Positions 48,444 to 58,245 of a stretch of 64,000 nt of DNA are shown here, piece by piece. The position numbers were made by a program, and so were the translations under genes. The notes beneath the pieces are model-generated. The model did not search any database. It saw only the letters and a program-made list of their open reading frames with translations, and was not told the DNA's origin. The stretch comes from Vreelandella zhuhanensis. Lineage in GTDB: Bacteria > Pseudomonadota > Gammaproteobacteria > Pseudomonadales > Halomonadaceae. The stretch lies in assembly GCF_009793355.1 (NCBI RefSeq), contig NZ_WTKP01000001.1:186001-250000 (forward strand), written 5' to 3'. Each line of letters opens with the position of its first letter. Positions within the stretch are counted from its first letter, which is position 1.

Positions 48444-49685
48444 TCACTCATAGCGCAGAACATCGGCCGGCTGAACACGCGCTGCGCGCCAGGCCGGATA
48501 CAGGGTGGAAAGGAAGGTTAGGCCGAAGGCCGCCAACACGATATCGCGGACATCCGCCCAGTGCAGGCGTGACGGCAGATCACTGATGAAATACACCCCG
48601 GCATCCAGGAACTGAATACCCAAGGTGCTTTCCACCCAGCCGATCAAATCGGAAATCGTCCACGCCAGAACCACCCCCAGCGTCACTCCCACCGCAATGC
48701 CGATCACCCCGATCGCCAGACCTTGGACAATGAAAATACCCATGATCGAACGCGGTGTGGCCCCGATGGTGCGTAAAATGGCGATATCAGCGCGTTTATC
48801 GGTCACCACCATCACCAAGGTGGAAACGATATTGAAGGCGGCGACGGCAATGATCACGGTCAACAGCAAGGCAATCATGCGCTTTTCCATCTGGATGGCC
48901 TGGAAGAGGTTGCCATGGGAAAACGTCCAGTCGCTGCCGCGGTAGTTGGGTCCCAGCTCATTGATGATGGCCCGGGTTACGCTACCGGCAGCGAACAGAT
49001 CATCCAGCTCCAGGCGCACCCCATCCACCGCATCACCCATACGCGCAAGCGTCTGCATGTCTTCGAGATGGGCATAGGCCAGGTTGGCATCCAGCTCCGC
49101 TCCCACGCTGAAAATGCCGCTCACGGTAAAGCGTTTGAAGCGTGGAAAGACGCCGGCGGGTGTGATCGACGCCTCAGGAACCAACAAGGTCACTCTATCA
49201 CCGACACCCACCCCCAGGTTGCGGGCCAGCATGGCGCCCAGCACCACATTCCATTCTCCAGGCACCAGGTCGCTCAAATCACCTTCAAGCATGTGCTGAC
49301 CGATGATGGAGACCTGATCCTCCCAGTCGGGATGGATGCCATAGGCCATGACGCCTTCATTGCGACCCCCCATCGAGAACATGCCCTGCTGCTCGATGAA
49401 GGGGGCAGCGCCGACCACTCGCTCACGCTGCACCAGACGCTCGGCAAGTGTTTCCCATTCGACCAGGCCGTCACGGGCTTCGATCTTGGCATGCGGCACC
49501 ATCCCCAGGATGCGGGTACGCAGTTCATGGTCAAAGCCGTTCATGACCGACAGTACCAGTATCAATACCGCCACGCCCAGCATCAAACCCAGCATGGACG
49601 TCAGGGAAATAAACGAAATAAAATGGTTCCGGCGTTCGGCTCGCACATAGCGCAACCCAACCAGAAAAGGTAAACGATCAAGCAT
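48444..49685 (-). CDS. Lipoprotein-releasing ABC transporter membrane subunit (LolC/LolE family)
   Basis: This 413-residue MacB-type permease has a first helix at about 25-48, a large periplasmic domain, and three C-terminal helices (about 268-295, 315-350, 375-400). The N-terminal MLDRLPFLVGLRYVRAERRN, the region VLSVMNGFDHELR and the coupling helix region ADIAILRTIGATPRSIMGIF are typical. Only one copy is encoded next to lolD, so it may be a LolF-type homodimer rather than a LolC/LolE pair; the rest of the genome would decide. The start at 49685 is preferred because the AAGGA lies 9 bp before it. Confidence 0.92.
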   Translation of the reverse strand: MLDRLPFLVGLRYVRAERRNHFISFISLTSMLGLMLGVAVLILVLSVMNGFDHELRTRILGMVPHAKIEARDGLVEWETLAERLVQRERVVGAAPFIEQQGMFSMGGRNEGVMAYGIHPDWEDQVSIIGQHMLEGDLSDLVPGEWNVVLGAMLARNLGVGVGDRVTLLVPEASITPAGVFPRFKRFTVSGIFSVGAELDANLAYAHLEDMQTLARMGDAVDGVRLELDDLFAAGSVTRAIINELGPNYRGSDWTFSHGNLFQAIQMEKRMIALLLTVIIAVAAFNIVSTLVMVVTDKRADIAILRTIGATPRSIMGIFIVQGLAIGVIGIAVGVTLGVVLAWTISDLIGWVESTLGIQFLDAGVYFISDLPSRLHWADVRDIVLAAFGLTFLSTLYPAWRAARVQPADVLRYE

Positions 49686-49877
49686 GGAGGTCATTCCTTG
49701 TCAACGAGCGGCCATGGTACGTTTTTTTGATATGGCCTGCATGAGAAATAGCGAGGGTTGGCGGGGGATTTACTTGCAACTCACCAGCACAGCACATACA
49801 TTGCGCCGGTTTTCGATCCCTGCCTGGCGCGAGGGTTCCCTGATCGCCGGACGGCGTTTTCCTGAGTACGGAACATC

Positions 49878-50933
49878 ATGACCTATCGCTTGCTTCCCGA
49901 ATGGCACCCGCAAGACGGCGTGCAACTCACCTGGCCACGCCCCGACGGCGACTGGGCCACGCTATTGGCCCGTATAGAAGCGACACTGGAACGCATGACG
50001 CTGGCGATCAGCCGCCGACAGAAAGTACTGATCAGCGTACCCGACAACGCCATCCGCCAGCGCCTGGAAAAAACCTTTGAGGCTTATCGCATACCGGCCG
50101 AGCGTCTTCAGCTCGTCGTGGCCGAGACCGACGATACCTGGGCGCGGGACCACGGCCCTTTGGCGGTCGCGCATGAGGATGGCCTGTTGCTGCTGGATTA
50201 CACCTTTACCGGCTGGGGCGGCAAGTTTCCCGCCGGGCATGACAACCGCCTGACCGGGCAACTGGCCAAGGCGGGTGTATTCGCCTGCCCGGTGGAGCGA
50301 CGCGAGCTGATCCTTGAAGGCGGCGCTCTGGAAACAGACGGCCAGGGAACGCTATTGACAACCGAGGCCTGTCTGCTCAACCCCAACCGTAACCCGCAAC
50401 TCGACCGCGCCGCCATCGAAGCCAGGCTTGGTCGGGAATTGGGGATTCAGCGTGTTCTATGGCTGAGCCATGGGCACCTGGAAGGCGATGATACCGACAG
50501 TCACGTGGATACCTTGGCACGTTTTTGCGACCCGACAACCATCGCCTATGTGCAATGCGACGACCCCGACGATGCCCATTATCCGGCGTTAAAAGCCATG
50601 GAAGCCGAACTACAGGCTTTTCGTCAGGTCGATGGCAAGCCTTACCGCCTGATTCCCCTGCCTTGGCCCCAGGCATGTTTCGACCCTGAGGATGGCCATC
50701 GCCTACCCGCCACCTATGCCAACTTCCTGATCATCAATGGCGCCGTTCTGGTGCCCACCTATGCCGACCCGGCCGACTTCGCGGCCCTCAAGGCATTGGC
50801 CCCGGCATTTCCCGAGCGTGACATCATTCCGATCGACTGCACTAGCGTCATCCGTCAGCATGGCAGCCTGCATTGCCTGACCATGCAACTCCCTCAAGGA
50901 ACGTTGGTCGAAGGCCCGCTCCCTCTTACCTGA
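49878..50933 (+). CDS. aguA: Agmatine deiminase
   Basis: The enzyme hydrolyses agmatine to N-carbamoylputrescine and ammonia. The 351 residues show the peptidylarginine-deiminase-type fold: ETDDTWARDHGPL near 83, WGGKFP, LEGGALETDGQGTLLTTEAC, the catalytic His region LSHGHLEGDDTDSHVDTLAR, and the nucleophile Cys333 in GSLHCLTMQ. It is the first of two genes that convert agmatine to putrescine. It is divergent from lolC/E across about 190 bp. Confidence 0.96.
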   Translation: MTYRLLPEWHPQDGVQLTWPRPDGDWATLLARIEATLERMTLAISRRQKVLISVPDNAIRQRLEKTFEAYRIPAERLQLVVAETDDTWARDHGPLAVAHEDGLLLLDYTFTGWGGKFPAGHDNRLTGQLAKAGVFACPVERRELILEGGALETDGQGTLLTTEACLLNPNRNPQLDRAAIEARLGRELGIQRVLWLSHGHLEGDDTDSHVDTLARFCDPTTIAYVQCDDPDDAHYPALKAMEAELQAFRQVDGKPYRLIPLPWPQACFDPEDGHRLPATYANFLIINGAVLVPTYADPADFAALKALAPAFPERDIIPIDCTSVIRQHGSLHCLTMQLPQGTLVEGPLPLT

Positions 50934-50957
50934 GATTGCCCACCAAGGAGTTCATTC

Positions 50958-51860
50958 ATGGCGAAAACACTCAGCGTCGGCCTGGTTCAGCAACCTGCTT
51001 GGCCGGACAAGGCTAAAAGCCTGGCGAAAAGTGAAGCGGGCATCCGTGAGCTTGCCGCCCAAGGCGCCGAGCTTGTACTGCTGCAGGAACTACACACAAC
51101 GCATTATTTCTGCCAGTACGAAGATCCCGCCTTGTTTGACCTGGCCGAGCCCCTGGATGGCCCTTCCGGGCAATTCTTGGCACGTCTGGCCCAGGAGCTG
51201 AATATCGTTCTAGTGGGGTCGCTGTTCGAGCGCCGTGCGGCTGGGCTGTATCACAACACCGCCGTGGTCTACGACCGTGACCGGGGGCGTGTCGGGCATT
51301 ATCGCAAGATGCACATCCCCGACGATCCGGGCTTTTACGAAAAATTCTATTTTACGCCGGGCGATGTGGATGCCGCACGTCATCAAGGTTTCACCCCTAT
51401 CGACACCTCTGTGGGGCGCTTAGGGGTACTGGTGTGCTGGGACCAATGGTACCCGGAAGCCGCCCGCTTGATGGCCCTCGCCGGTGCCGAGCTGCTGCTT
51501 TATCCAACCGCCATCGGCTGGAGCCCGAGCGACGACACGGCAGAGAAACACCGCCAGAAAGACGCCTGGACATTGATCCAACGCTCTCATGCGGTGGCTA
51601 ACGGGGTGCCCGTGGTGGTCGCCAACCGTACCGGCCATGAGCGCGACCAATCAGCGGTCGGAGAAGGGATAGATTTCTGGGGAGGCAGCTTCATCAGCGG
51701 CCCCCAGGGGGAGCTGTTGGCGCATGCCGGAGAAGGGCCGGAACGCCTGTTAGTCGAAGTCGACCTGGCGCGCAGTGAAGAAGTCCGGCGCATCTGGCCG
51801 TACCTAAGAGACCGGCGCGTGGATGCTTATGCGGACCTGAGCCGACGCTACCGCGATTAA
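50958..51860 (+). CDS. aguB: N-carbamoylputrescine amidase
   Basis: This nitrilase-fold enzyme cleaves N-carbamoylputrescine to putrescine, CO2 and ammonia. The 300 residues carry the triad Glu44 (LLQELHTTHYFCQYED), Lys117 (GHYRKMHIPDDPGFYEKFYF) and Cys160 (VLVCWDQWYPEAARL), with AguB-specific flanks. It follows aguA by 24 bp and has AAGGAG upstream of its ATG. The pair is followed by a strong terminator. It provides polyamine from arginine-derived agmatine. Confidence 0.96.
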   Translation: MAKTLSVGLVQQPAWPDKAKSLAKSEAGIRELAAQGAELVLLQELHTTHYFCQYEDPALFDLAEPLDGPSGQFLARLAQELNIVLVGSLFERRAAGLYHNTAVVYDRDRGRVGHYRKMHIPDDPGFYEKFYFTPGDVDAARHQGFTPIDTSVGRLGVLVCWDQWYPEAARLMALAGAELLLYPTAIGWSPSDDTAEKHRQKDAWTLIQRSHAVANGVPVVVANRTGHERDQSAVGEGIDFWGGSFISGPQGELLAHAGEGPERLLVEVDLARSEEVRRIWPYLRDRRVDAYADLSRRYRD

Positions 51861-51878
51861 GCCATTTCAGGCAAAAAA

Positions 51879-51908
51879 GCTCCGCGAAAAACCGCTCCGA
51901 GAAAAACA
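51879..51908. repeat. 15-bp tandem duplication just after aguB
   Basis: GCTCCGCGAAAAACC and GCTCCGAGAAAAACA are contiguous, with two mismatches, and abut the terminator stem. Confidence 0.75.
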
Positions 51909-51941
51909 AAATACCCCGCCAGCGTTGCTGGCGGGGTATTT
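51909..51941. terminator. Bidirectional terminator between aguB and the MutT-ThiE gene
   Basis: A perfect 15-bp stem, AAATACCCCGCCAGC / GCTGGCGGGGTATTT with loop GTT, lies between convergent genes. Confidence 0.93.
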
Positions 51942-51950
51942 GCGTGTCGC

Positions 51951-52002
51951 TTATTTCCAGAAGCTACTTCCAAAAGCTACTTCCAAAAGCTACTTCCAAA
52001 AG
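51951..52002. repeat. Four tandem 13-bp repeats spanning the MutT-ThiE stop codon
   Basis: Three perfect copies of CTACTTCCAAAAG (51964, 51977, 51990) and one diverged copy (TTATTTCCAGAAG, 51951) are contiguous. Read on the minus strand, the unit is CTTTTGGAAGTAG. The rightmost copy is the last codons of the gene plus its TAG. Confidence 0.95.
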
Positions 52003-52946
52003 TCACGAATCGAGGCAATACCCTGGGCGCCAACGGCACGGGCGTGGTGAGCATCGAAGCGCGTCATGCCGCCGAGAGCGAACACCGGCATACCGGCGCG
52101 TTCGACCAGCTGCTGGAAATCGTGCCAACCCATGGGAGCCACTTCCGGGTGGGAAGGTGTCGTACGCAACGGCGAAAGCGTGACGAAATTGCTACCCAAC
52201 ACCACCGCTTGACGCAATTGCTCACGATCATGTGTCGAAGCAGCGAGCAATTTATCGTCGGCAATCGGGCGACGCTCCAGTGACATCAAACGCTCACTGG
52301 TGAGGTGAATGCCGTCAGCATCCACGTCGTCGAGCAGATCAGGTTCGCCATTGAGCAACAAGCGCGCCTCGTAGGCCTTGCACAACGCAAGCGCGCGTTC
52401 CGCTCGCGCCAGGTAAGCCTCTCGACTTAAATGCTTGTCGCGCAACTGCACCAGGCGTACCTGGTCCTCCCGCAGGGCTCGCTCCAGACGCTTGTCGAAC
52501 AGCGCCTCATCATCCTCCTCCGCGGTGATCAGGTATTCGGTGGGCAGCTTGACGGCCTGGAGAATCGGCAAGTTGGCGGCGGGAAATGGATAGTTGGCCA
52601 ACTCATGCATGGCCACCCAGCGTACTGCCTGGCCTTCGCGACCGAAAGGCTCTCCGGAGAACTCATGTACCTGCCATACATCCAGCAGGATATGCTTATC
52701 CGGATATTCATGGTGTACACGGATCAGTGGCTGAGCGCGAACGATCTCCACACCTAACTCTTCATGTAGCTCCCGCTTCAGTCCTTCCAGCCCGGTTTCA
52801 TAGGGCGCCAGCTTGCCACCGGGAAATTCCCATAACCCGCCATGGTCGACACTGGAAGGACGGCGAGCGATAAGCACCTGTTTTTTATCGGCGCTAACAA
52901 TTGCGGCTGCTGCTACGTGTACCCGTCGTTTTACCATTGCATTCAT
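51990..52946 (-). CDS. Nudix hydrolase (MutT-like) fused to a ThiE/TenI-like domain
   Basis: The N-terminal ~135 residues form a MutT-type Nudix domain with the Nudix box GGKLAPYETGLEGLKRELHEELGVE (GX5EX7REUXEEXGU), which removes 8-oxo-dGTP or similar. The C-terminal ~170 residues are a thiamin-phosphate-synthase-like barrel (VRLVQLRDKHLSREAYL, ADGIHLTSERL, FVTLSPLRTTPSHPE, MPVFALGGM). This fusion is common in Pseudomonas-type genomes. The thiamin-type activity is unproven. The start is near 52946, with 52937 also possible; there is no strong ribosome site. The 3' end lies in a tandem repeat. Confidence 0.9.
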   Translation of the reverse strand: MNAMVKRRVHVAAAAIVSADKKQVLIARRPSSVDHGGLWEFPGGKLAPYETGLEGLKRELHEELGVEIVRAQPLIRVHHEYPDKHILLDVWQVHEFSGEPFGREGQAVRWVAMHELANYPFPAANLPILQAVKLPTEYLITAEEDDEALFDKRLERALREDQVRLVQLRDKHLSREAYLARAERALALCKAYEARLLLNGEPDLLDDVDADGIHLTSERLMSLERRPIADDKLLAASTHDREQLRQAVVLGSNFVTLSPLRTTPSHPEVAPMGWHDFQQLVERAGMPVFALGGMTRFDAHHARAVGAQGIASIRDFWK

Positions 52947-53000
52947 TCTGTGTTGTCCACTTTTTAACATAAACCTGGACGGCCTCACCGCCGAAGCAGG

Positions 53001-54230
53001 TCAGCTACGGTAATCGGCATTGATTGAAACATAGTCATGCGAGAGGTCCGAGGTCCACACCGTGGCGGCCTCTTCCCCACGCCCCAGGCCGATATGAATG
53101 GTGATTTCATCCCGGGCCATCACCTCGCTGCCCGCCGCCTCGGTGTAGCCCTCGGCACGACCGCCATTTTCCACCAGATGGACGTTACCCAGATTGATCA
53201 CCACTCGGCTGACATCGAAATTGCTGACCTCGGCCCGACCTACCGCCGCCAGAATGCGCCCCCAGTTGGCATCACTGGCGTATAGCGCCGTTTTGACCAG
53301 CGGCGAATGAGCCACGGTAAACGCAACCTCCAGCGCTTCTTCGCGGCTGGCCGCATTAGTTACCTGCAGGGTCACGAATTTGGTCGCGCCTTCGGCGTCA
53401 CGGATGATCGCCTGGGCAAGCTCGGTCATCACTCGCTGCAGGGCGTTGCGAAAGACGGCCACCTGTTCCTCGGTGACCACCGCGGCGCCGGTACCCGTGG
53501 CCACCAGCAGGCAGGCATCGTTGGTGGAGGTGTCGCTATCCACCGTGATGCAATTGAACGAGCGATCGACGGCTTCTTTAAGCAATTGCTCAAGCAAAGG
53601 CTGCTCGATGGCCGCGTCGGTCACCACAAAGCCCAGCATGGTGGCCATGTTCGGCTTGATCATGCCCGAGCCTTTGGTAATGCCGTTGATGGTTACCTGA
53701 TGTTCACCGATAGCCACTGTCTGGCTTGCCCCTTTGGGGCGCGTATCGGTGGTCAGTATTCCCTCCCCGGCCAACTGCCAGGCTGCGCCGGCACTATCAC
53801 AGGCATCCAGCGCCGCCGGCAACCCCGCCAGTAGGCGCTCCATGGGCAACGGCTCCCCGATCACACCAGTGGAAAACGGCAACACACTTTCGCTGGCCAC
53901 ACCGGCTAGGCGGGCAAGTTCGGCACAGCTAGCGCGGGCATCGCATAACCCAGTCTCACCGGTGCCGGCATTGGCATTGCCGGTATTGATCAACAGGTAG
54001 CGTGGTGCCTTGCTCGTGGCTTGGCAAGCAGCAAGGTGTTCACGCGCCACCGTGACCGGGGCCGCACAAAAGGCGTTGCGCGTGAAGACAGCGGCCACCT
54101 TGGCGTTATCCGGTAGTTCAATGACCACCAGATCGCGCCGTCCGGCTTTCTTGATACCCGCCATTGTGGTCCCCAGGCGCACCCCTTGCAGGGGTGGCAT
54201 ATCGGGAAAATCAGCGTTACCCACAGCCAT
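53001..54230 (-). CDS. argJ: Glutamate N-acetyltransferase/amino-acid acetyltransferase ArgJ
   Basis: This 409-residue arginine-biosynthesis enzyme is made as a precursor that cleaves itself before Thr197 in KGSGMIKPNMATMLGFV; the new N-terminal Thr is the nucleophile. TGNANAGTGETGLCDA and FKR-like DSDTSTNDACLLVATG are further signatures. It recycles the acetyl group from acetylornithine to glutamate, and in the bifunctional form also uses acetyl-CoA. The ATG at 54230 follows GAGGAG. secA is 47 bp upstream on the same strand. Confidence 0.97.
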   Translation of the reverse strand: MAVGNADFPDMPPLQGVRLGTTMAGIKKAGRRDLVVIELPDNAKVAAVFTRNAFCAAPVTVAREHLAACQATSKAPRYLLINTGNANAGTGETGLCDARASCAELARLAGVASESVLPFSTGVIGEPLPMERLLAGLPAALDACDSAGAAWQLAGEGILTTDTRPKGASQTVAIGEHQVTINGITKGSGMIKPNMATMLGFVVTDAAIEQPLLEQLLKEAVDRSFNCITVDSDTSTNDACLLVATGTGAAVVTEEQVAVFRNALQRVMTELAQAIIRDAEGATKFVTLQVTNAASREEALEVAFTVAHSPLVKTALYASDANWGRILAAVGRAEVSNFDVSRVVINLGNVHLVENGGRAEGYTEAAGSEVMARDEITIHIGLGRGEEAATVWTSDLSHDYVSINADYRS

Positions 54231-54277
54231 GAACGTTTCTCCTCAAGATTTGGCAGCTCGGCTTATAACGCCGTCAA

Positions 54278-57022
54278 TCAGCTCAACTTACCGCAACACT
54301 GCTTATATTTTTTACCGGAACCGCACACACAGGGGTCATTTCGCCCCACTTTGGGACCTTCACGGCGCACAGGACGCGCATCAACCCCCGCCGTTTCACG
54401 CGCAGGCTGTGCTTCGCCACTCTCTTGAGTGGCGTTCGGGTCGTCGTGGCGGCTATCGGCGGTCGCCTGTTCGCGTGCCAACGCCTCACGGCGCTGGCGC
54501 TCAATAGCTTCGACCTCTTCCGGCTGGCGCACTTGCACATGGCTGAGGATACGCGTGATATCCACCTTGATGTTGGTCAGCAAATGTTGAAACAGTTCAA
54601 AGGATTCGCGCTTGTATTCCTGCTTGGGGTTCTTCTGGGCGTAGCCGCGCAGATGGATCCCGCGACGCAAGTGATCCATCGACTGCAGGTGTTCCTTCCA
54701 GCGCGTATCCAGCACTTGCAACATGACCTGCTTTTCGAAGCGGCGAATCAGCGTTTCACCCGCCGAATCGATTTTGGCCTGATACGCTTCACGGTGCATG
54801 GTTTGCAAGCGCTCACGCAGCTGCTCTTCGTGGAAACGGTCATCCTCTTTCGCCCACTCCACTACCGGCGCATCCAGGTTAAATTCACTCTTGAGATAGG
54901 CTTCGAGCCCGGCTAGATCCCACTGCTCGGCCAGACTCTGCGGCGGCACGAAATCGCTGATGGCAGCTTCCATGACTTCTTCACGGATGCCCTTCACGGC
55001 TTCGGAAACATCGTCGGAAGCGAGGATTTCGTTGCGCTGTTCGTAGATGACACGGCGCTGGTCGTTGGCCACATCATCGTATTCCAGCAATTGCTTGCGA
55101 ATATCGAAGTTACGTCCTTCGACTTTCTTTTGCGCCCGCTCCACCGCGTTGGAGACCATTTTATGTTCGATGGCTTCACCGCGCTCAAGGCCCATCGCCT
55201 GCATCAAGCGCTTGACGCGATCCGAGCCGAACAGCCGCATCAGGCTATCTTCCAGCGACAGGAAAAAGCGTGTCGAGCCTGGATCACCCTGACGCCCGGC
55301 ACGGCCGCGCAACTGGTTATCGATACGCCGTGATTCATGGCGTTCCGAACCCACCACGTGCAAGCCGCCCGCCGCCAATACTGCCTCATGGCGCGCCTGC
55401 CATTCAGCCTTGAGCGAGTCGATTTGTGCCTGGGTGGGGTTGTCCAGTTTGGCAACTTCAGCTTCCCAGTTACCCCCGAGCACGATATCCGTACCACGGC
55501 CGGCCATGTTGGTGGCAATGGTCACCGCGCCCGGCCGACCGGCCTGGGCAATAATTTCGGCTTCGCTCTGGTGCTGTTTGGCATTGAGCACATTGAACGG
55601 AATACCCGCTTCTTTCATCAAACGAGCCAGGTATTCAGAGGTCTCGATGGACGCAGTACCCACCAGAACCGGGCGACCCCCTTCGGTTTCGGTCTTTACA
55701 TCCTTTATGATGGCTTCGTACTTTTCTTCAGCGCTCAAGAACACGAGATCATTGAGGTCTTTACGCGTCAGCGGCCGGTTGGTGGGAATGACGATCACAT
55801 CCAGACCGTAGATCTGACGAAACTCGAACGCTTCGGTATCCGCCGTCCCGGTCATACCGGCCAGTTTTTCGTAAAGCCGGAAGTAATTCTGGAAGGTGGT
55901 GGAAGCCAGTGTCTGGCTTTCGCGCTGGACGGTGACGCCTTCCTTGGCCTCCACTGCCTGGTGCAAGCCTTCGGACCAACGACGTCCCGGCATGCTGCGG
56001 CCGGTATGTTCATCGACGATCACCACCTGACCTTCAGTGACTATGTAGTCCACATCACGATGATAAAGATGACGGGCACGCAGTGCGGAATGGATGTGCT
56101 GCAACAAGTTCAGGTTCTGAGCGGCATAAAGCGACTCGTCTTCGCCGAGTAACTTCTCGGCGCGCATCAAGTCTTCTACCTTGTTGTGGCCTTCCTCGGT
56201 GAGCTCGACCTGCTTCTGCTTTTCATCCAGCAGAAAGTCGCCCACCACGGTTGGCTCGTCGCCTTCTATTTCCTCGCCTTTTTCCAGTTCCAGCGCCAGC
56301 CGGTCAGCCACCTTGTAAAGCTCGGTGTTCTCATCCACGGCACCGGAAATGATCAAGGGGGTGCGCGCTTCATCGATCAGAATGGAATCCACTTCATCGA
56401 CAATGGCATAATGCAGGCCACGCTGAACCTTGTCTTCCAGGGAAAACGCCATGTTGTCGCGCAGATAATCGAAGCCGAATTCGTTATTGGTGCCGTAGGT
56501 AATATCGCACCGATAAGCATGGCGCTTTTCATCACCGTTCTGGCCGGAAAAGATAACGCCGATCGAGAGCCCCAGGAACTCGTACAAGGGACGCATCCAT
56601 TCAGCATCACGCCGGGCCAGGTAGTCGTTTACGGTCACTACATGCACGCCTTTTCCGGGCAATGCATTGAGATATACCGCCAATGTGGCCACCAGGGTCT
56701 TGCCTTCCCCGGTTTTCATCTCTGCAATACGTCCCTTGTTCAGGGTCATGCCACCGATCATCTGCACATCGAAGTGACGCATTCCCATCACACGTTTACT
56801 GGCTTCACGTACGATGGCAAAGGCAGCCGGAAGCAACGAATCCAGTGGTTCGCCATTATCCAATCGTTTGCGCAGCTCCCCCGTCCTAGCCTGCAAGTCG
56901 GCATCGCTCAGTGCTTCGAGTTCAGCTTCCAAAACGTTGATATGATGCACGCTCTTGTGCATGCGTTTAACTTCACGATCGTTCTTGGAGCCGACCACTT
57001 TGCGTAATAAATTATTAATCAT
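54278..57022 (-). CDS. secA: Protein translocase ATPase SecA
   Basis: This 914-residue motor pushes preproteins through SecYEG. The N-terminal part shows [20 protein letters not shown] (Walker A) and [19 protein letters not shown] (DEVD). The second helicase half includes [17 protein letters not shown] and [19 protein letters not shown]. The C-terminal zinc-binding tail has Cys898, Cys900, Cys909 and Cys910 ([13 protein letters not shown]), which binds SecB and lipid. Length is typical. Confidence 0.98.
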   Translation of the reverse strand: MINNLLRKVVGSKNDREVKRMHKSVHHINVLEAELEALSDADLQARTGELRKRLDNGEPLDSLLPAAFAIVREASKRVMGMRHFDVQMIGGMTLNKGRIAEMKTGEGKTLVATLAVYLNALPGKGVHVVTVNDYLARRDAEWMRPLYEFLGLSIGVIFSGQNGDEKRHAYRCDITYGTNNEFGFDYLRDNMAFSLEDKVQRGLHYAIVDEVDSILIDEARTPLIISGAVDENTELYKVADRLALELEKGEEIEGDEPTVVGDFLLDEKQKQVELTEEGHNKVEDLMRAEKLLGEDESLYAAQNLNLLQHIHSALRARHLYHRDVDYIVTEGQVVIVDEHTGRSMPGRRWSEGLHQAVEAKEGVTVQRESQTLASTTFQNYFRLYEKLAGMTGTADTEAFEFRQIYGLDVIVIPTNRPLTRKDLNDLVFLSAEEKYEAIIKDVKTETEGGRPVLVGTASIETSEYLARLMKEAGIPFNVLNAKQHQSEAEIIAQAGRPGAVTIATNMAGRGTDIVLGGNWEAEVAKLDNPTQAQIDSLKAEWQARHEAVLAAGGLHVVGSERHESRRIDNQLRGRAGRQGDPGSTRFFLSLEDSLMRLFGSDRVKRLMQAMGLERGEAIEHKMVSNAVERAQKKVEGRNFDIRKQLLEYDDVANDQRRVIYEQRNEILASDDVSEAVKGIREEVMEAAISDFVPPQSLAEQWDLAGLEAYLKSEFNLDAPVVEWAKEDDRFHEEQLRERLQTMHREAYQAKIDSAGETLIRRFEKQVMLQVLDTRWKEHLQSMDHLRRGIHLRGYAQKNPKQEYKRESFELFQHLLTNIKVDITRILSHVQVRQPEEVEAIERQRREALAREQATADSRHDDPNATQESGEAQPARETAGVDARPVRREGPKVGRNDPCVCGSGKKYKQCCGKLS

Positions 57023-57103
57023 GAACTATCCAGTAAATCACGTATGTCCGTCCCAGGCATGGCCCGTGACCCTCGTATGTCGTAGTCACTTTGCAGAATG
57101 GCA

Positions 57104-57463
57104 TCAGGTCGAGACAGGAGGACCGCGTTGTGTCAACACATCATGAGCGGCGGGCATGGGCAATTTCATGCCGAGGCCGAAGGCCGGCGGAAGCCGCACA
57201 GCCAGTACGGGAAGGATACGCAACACACGGGAGCGAGGATGCGCCTTGCGACGTTTGGCAAACCAATGCGAACGAGCCCGCAAGATAGCCGGCATCCAGA
57301 AACATACCGAGACCACGCGTTCACCAATACGCAATGTGTCGGTTTGGCCAAGCCCCGCAGGCAGTAAACAGCTAACCAGTAGGCCGGCCAACCACCACCG
57401 GGCAACCCCATGGCGACGTTGGCGCCTCGGTGCGGCAGCCGGCAAGACAGAAGGCAACGACAT
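57104..57463 (-). CDS. Hypothetical small protein, signal-peptide-like N-terminus
   Basis: The 119-residue open frame is directed toward secA. The N-terminus looks like a signal peptide or membrane anchor (RRQRRHGVARWW, then LAGLLVSCLLPAGLG). The rest is basic and rich in Pro and Leu. Codon use is like that of neighbouring genes and AGGAG lies about 12 bp upstream of the ATG. I recognise no family. It may be a real small secreted or membrane protein, or a chance frame in GC-rich leader DNA. Evidence for translation is weak. Confidence 0.35.
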   Translation of the reverse strand: MSLPSVLPAAAPRRQRRHGVARWWLAGLLVSCLLPAGLGQTDTLRIGERVVSVCFWMPAILRARSHWFAKRRKAHPRSRVLRILPVLAVRLPPAFGLGMKLPMPAAHDVLTQRGPPVST

Positions 57464-57554
57464 GCTGTGGACTGGCTCCTGAGCGTGTTAGGCTCTTGCG
57501 CTGAATGAATACCGGTGCGACGCTACACGCCGAACCGAAGCAATCTGAATCCGA

Positions 57555-57593
57555 AAGAACTATCTCGAAGAACTATCTCAAAGAACTATCTCT
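57555..57593. repeat. Three tandem 13-bp repeats upstream of dciA
   Basis: AAGAACTATCTCG, AAGAACTATCTCA and AAGAACTATCTCT are contiguous, differing only in the last base. Confidence 0.92.
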
Positions 57594-57672
57594 GAAAGCA
57601 GATCCTACAAAAAAATTCAGGAAAATACCTCGGAGAACACAAGATGAGGGAGCTTCCTCAGGAATCAAGGCC

Positions 57673-58140
57673 ATGAGTATAAAGGTTAAGCGCTCACGCG
57701 CCCAGCCCATCTCCCGACTCCTGAACGAACCAGGCGGGCTGGGCCACTTGATGCGCCAGTCGCGCCTGATTGATCTGGCCCAGCGCCATTTACGTGCCCA
57801 CCTGCCCGAGGAAATGCGGGAATATGTCTTCGTAGGGGGGTATAGCCAAGGGCGCTTGACCGTGATTACCAACCGTGCCGTCTGGCTGACTTGGCTACGT
57901 TTCGAACAATCTCGCCTGATTTCCCTGCTTCATCAACTACCGGGCTTCGAATCGATCACCGGCCTGACCCTCAAGGTACGCCCTGTTCGCCCGCCGAAAG
58001 CGCCTGTTCGCAACACCCGCACACTTTCCGATACAGCAGGCGATACTTTGGTGCGCTGTGCCGATGATGTGGCCGACCCTGGGCTGAAAGACGCATTGCA
58101 ACGACTTGCGAGCCACGCAACATCCTCCCGGACACCATGA
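57673..58140 (+). CDS. dciA: DciA-type replicative helicase loader (DUF721)
   Basis: The 155-residue protein belongs to DUF721/DciA, the ancestral loader of DnaB helicase found in bacteria lacking DnaC. The start MSIKVKRSRAQPISRLLNEP at 57673 fits the family; a longer frame from 57505 would run through the tandem repeat and is unlikely. The KH-like domain is visible as MREYVFVGGYSQGRLTVITN and AVWLTWLRFEQSRLISLL. The C-terminal tail is probably disordered. Location between secA and lpxC is the same as in Pseudomonas. Confidence 0.87.
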   Translation: MSIKVKRSRAQPISRLLNEPGGLGHLMRQSRLIDLAQRHLRAHLPEEMREYVFVGGYSQGRLTVITNRAVWLTWLRFEQSRLISLLHQLPGFESITGLTLKVRPVRPPKAPVRNTRTLSDTAGDTLVRCADDVADPGLKDALQRLASHATSSRTP

Positions 58141-58187
58141 CTCCGCCATAGCATAGATTCGACCACCACCTTGAATGTCACATAGCA

Positions 58188-58216
58188 AAAGGCACCGCGA
58201 AAGTCGCAGTGCCTTT
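58188..58216. terminator. Hairpin between convergent dciA and lpxC
   Basis: AAAGGCAC-C-GCGA / TCGC-A-GTGCCTTT, with a three-base loop and one mismatch, lies 47 bp after dciA and 29 bp before the end of lpxC, with short A/T runs on both sides. Confidence 0.75.
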
Positions 58217-58245
58217 AAACGTCATGTGTAAAACAAGTCGCTATC

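Larger units (their letters stand above)
57023..57672. other. secA-dciA intergenic region
   Basis: These 650 bp between divergent secA and dciA contain a possible leftward small gene (57104-57463, listed) and a three-unit 13-bp tandem repeat. The rest, including the secA promoter zone, has no recognised element. Confidence 0.4.

Noticed and set aside
51951-52002. Short tandem repeats considered as a CRISPR array
   Set aside because: Units are contiguous without spacers, only 13 bp, and no cas genes are present.
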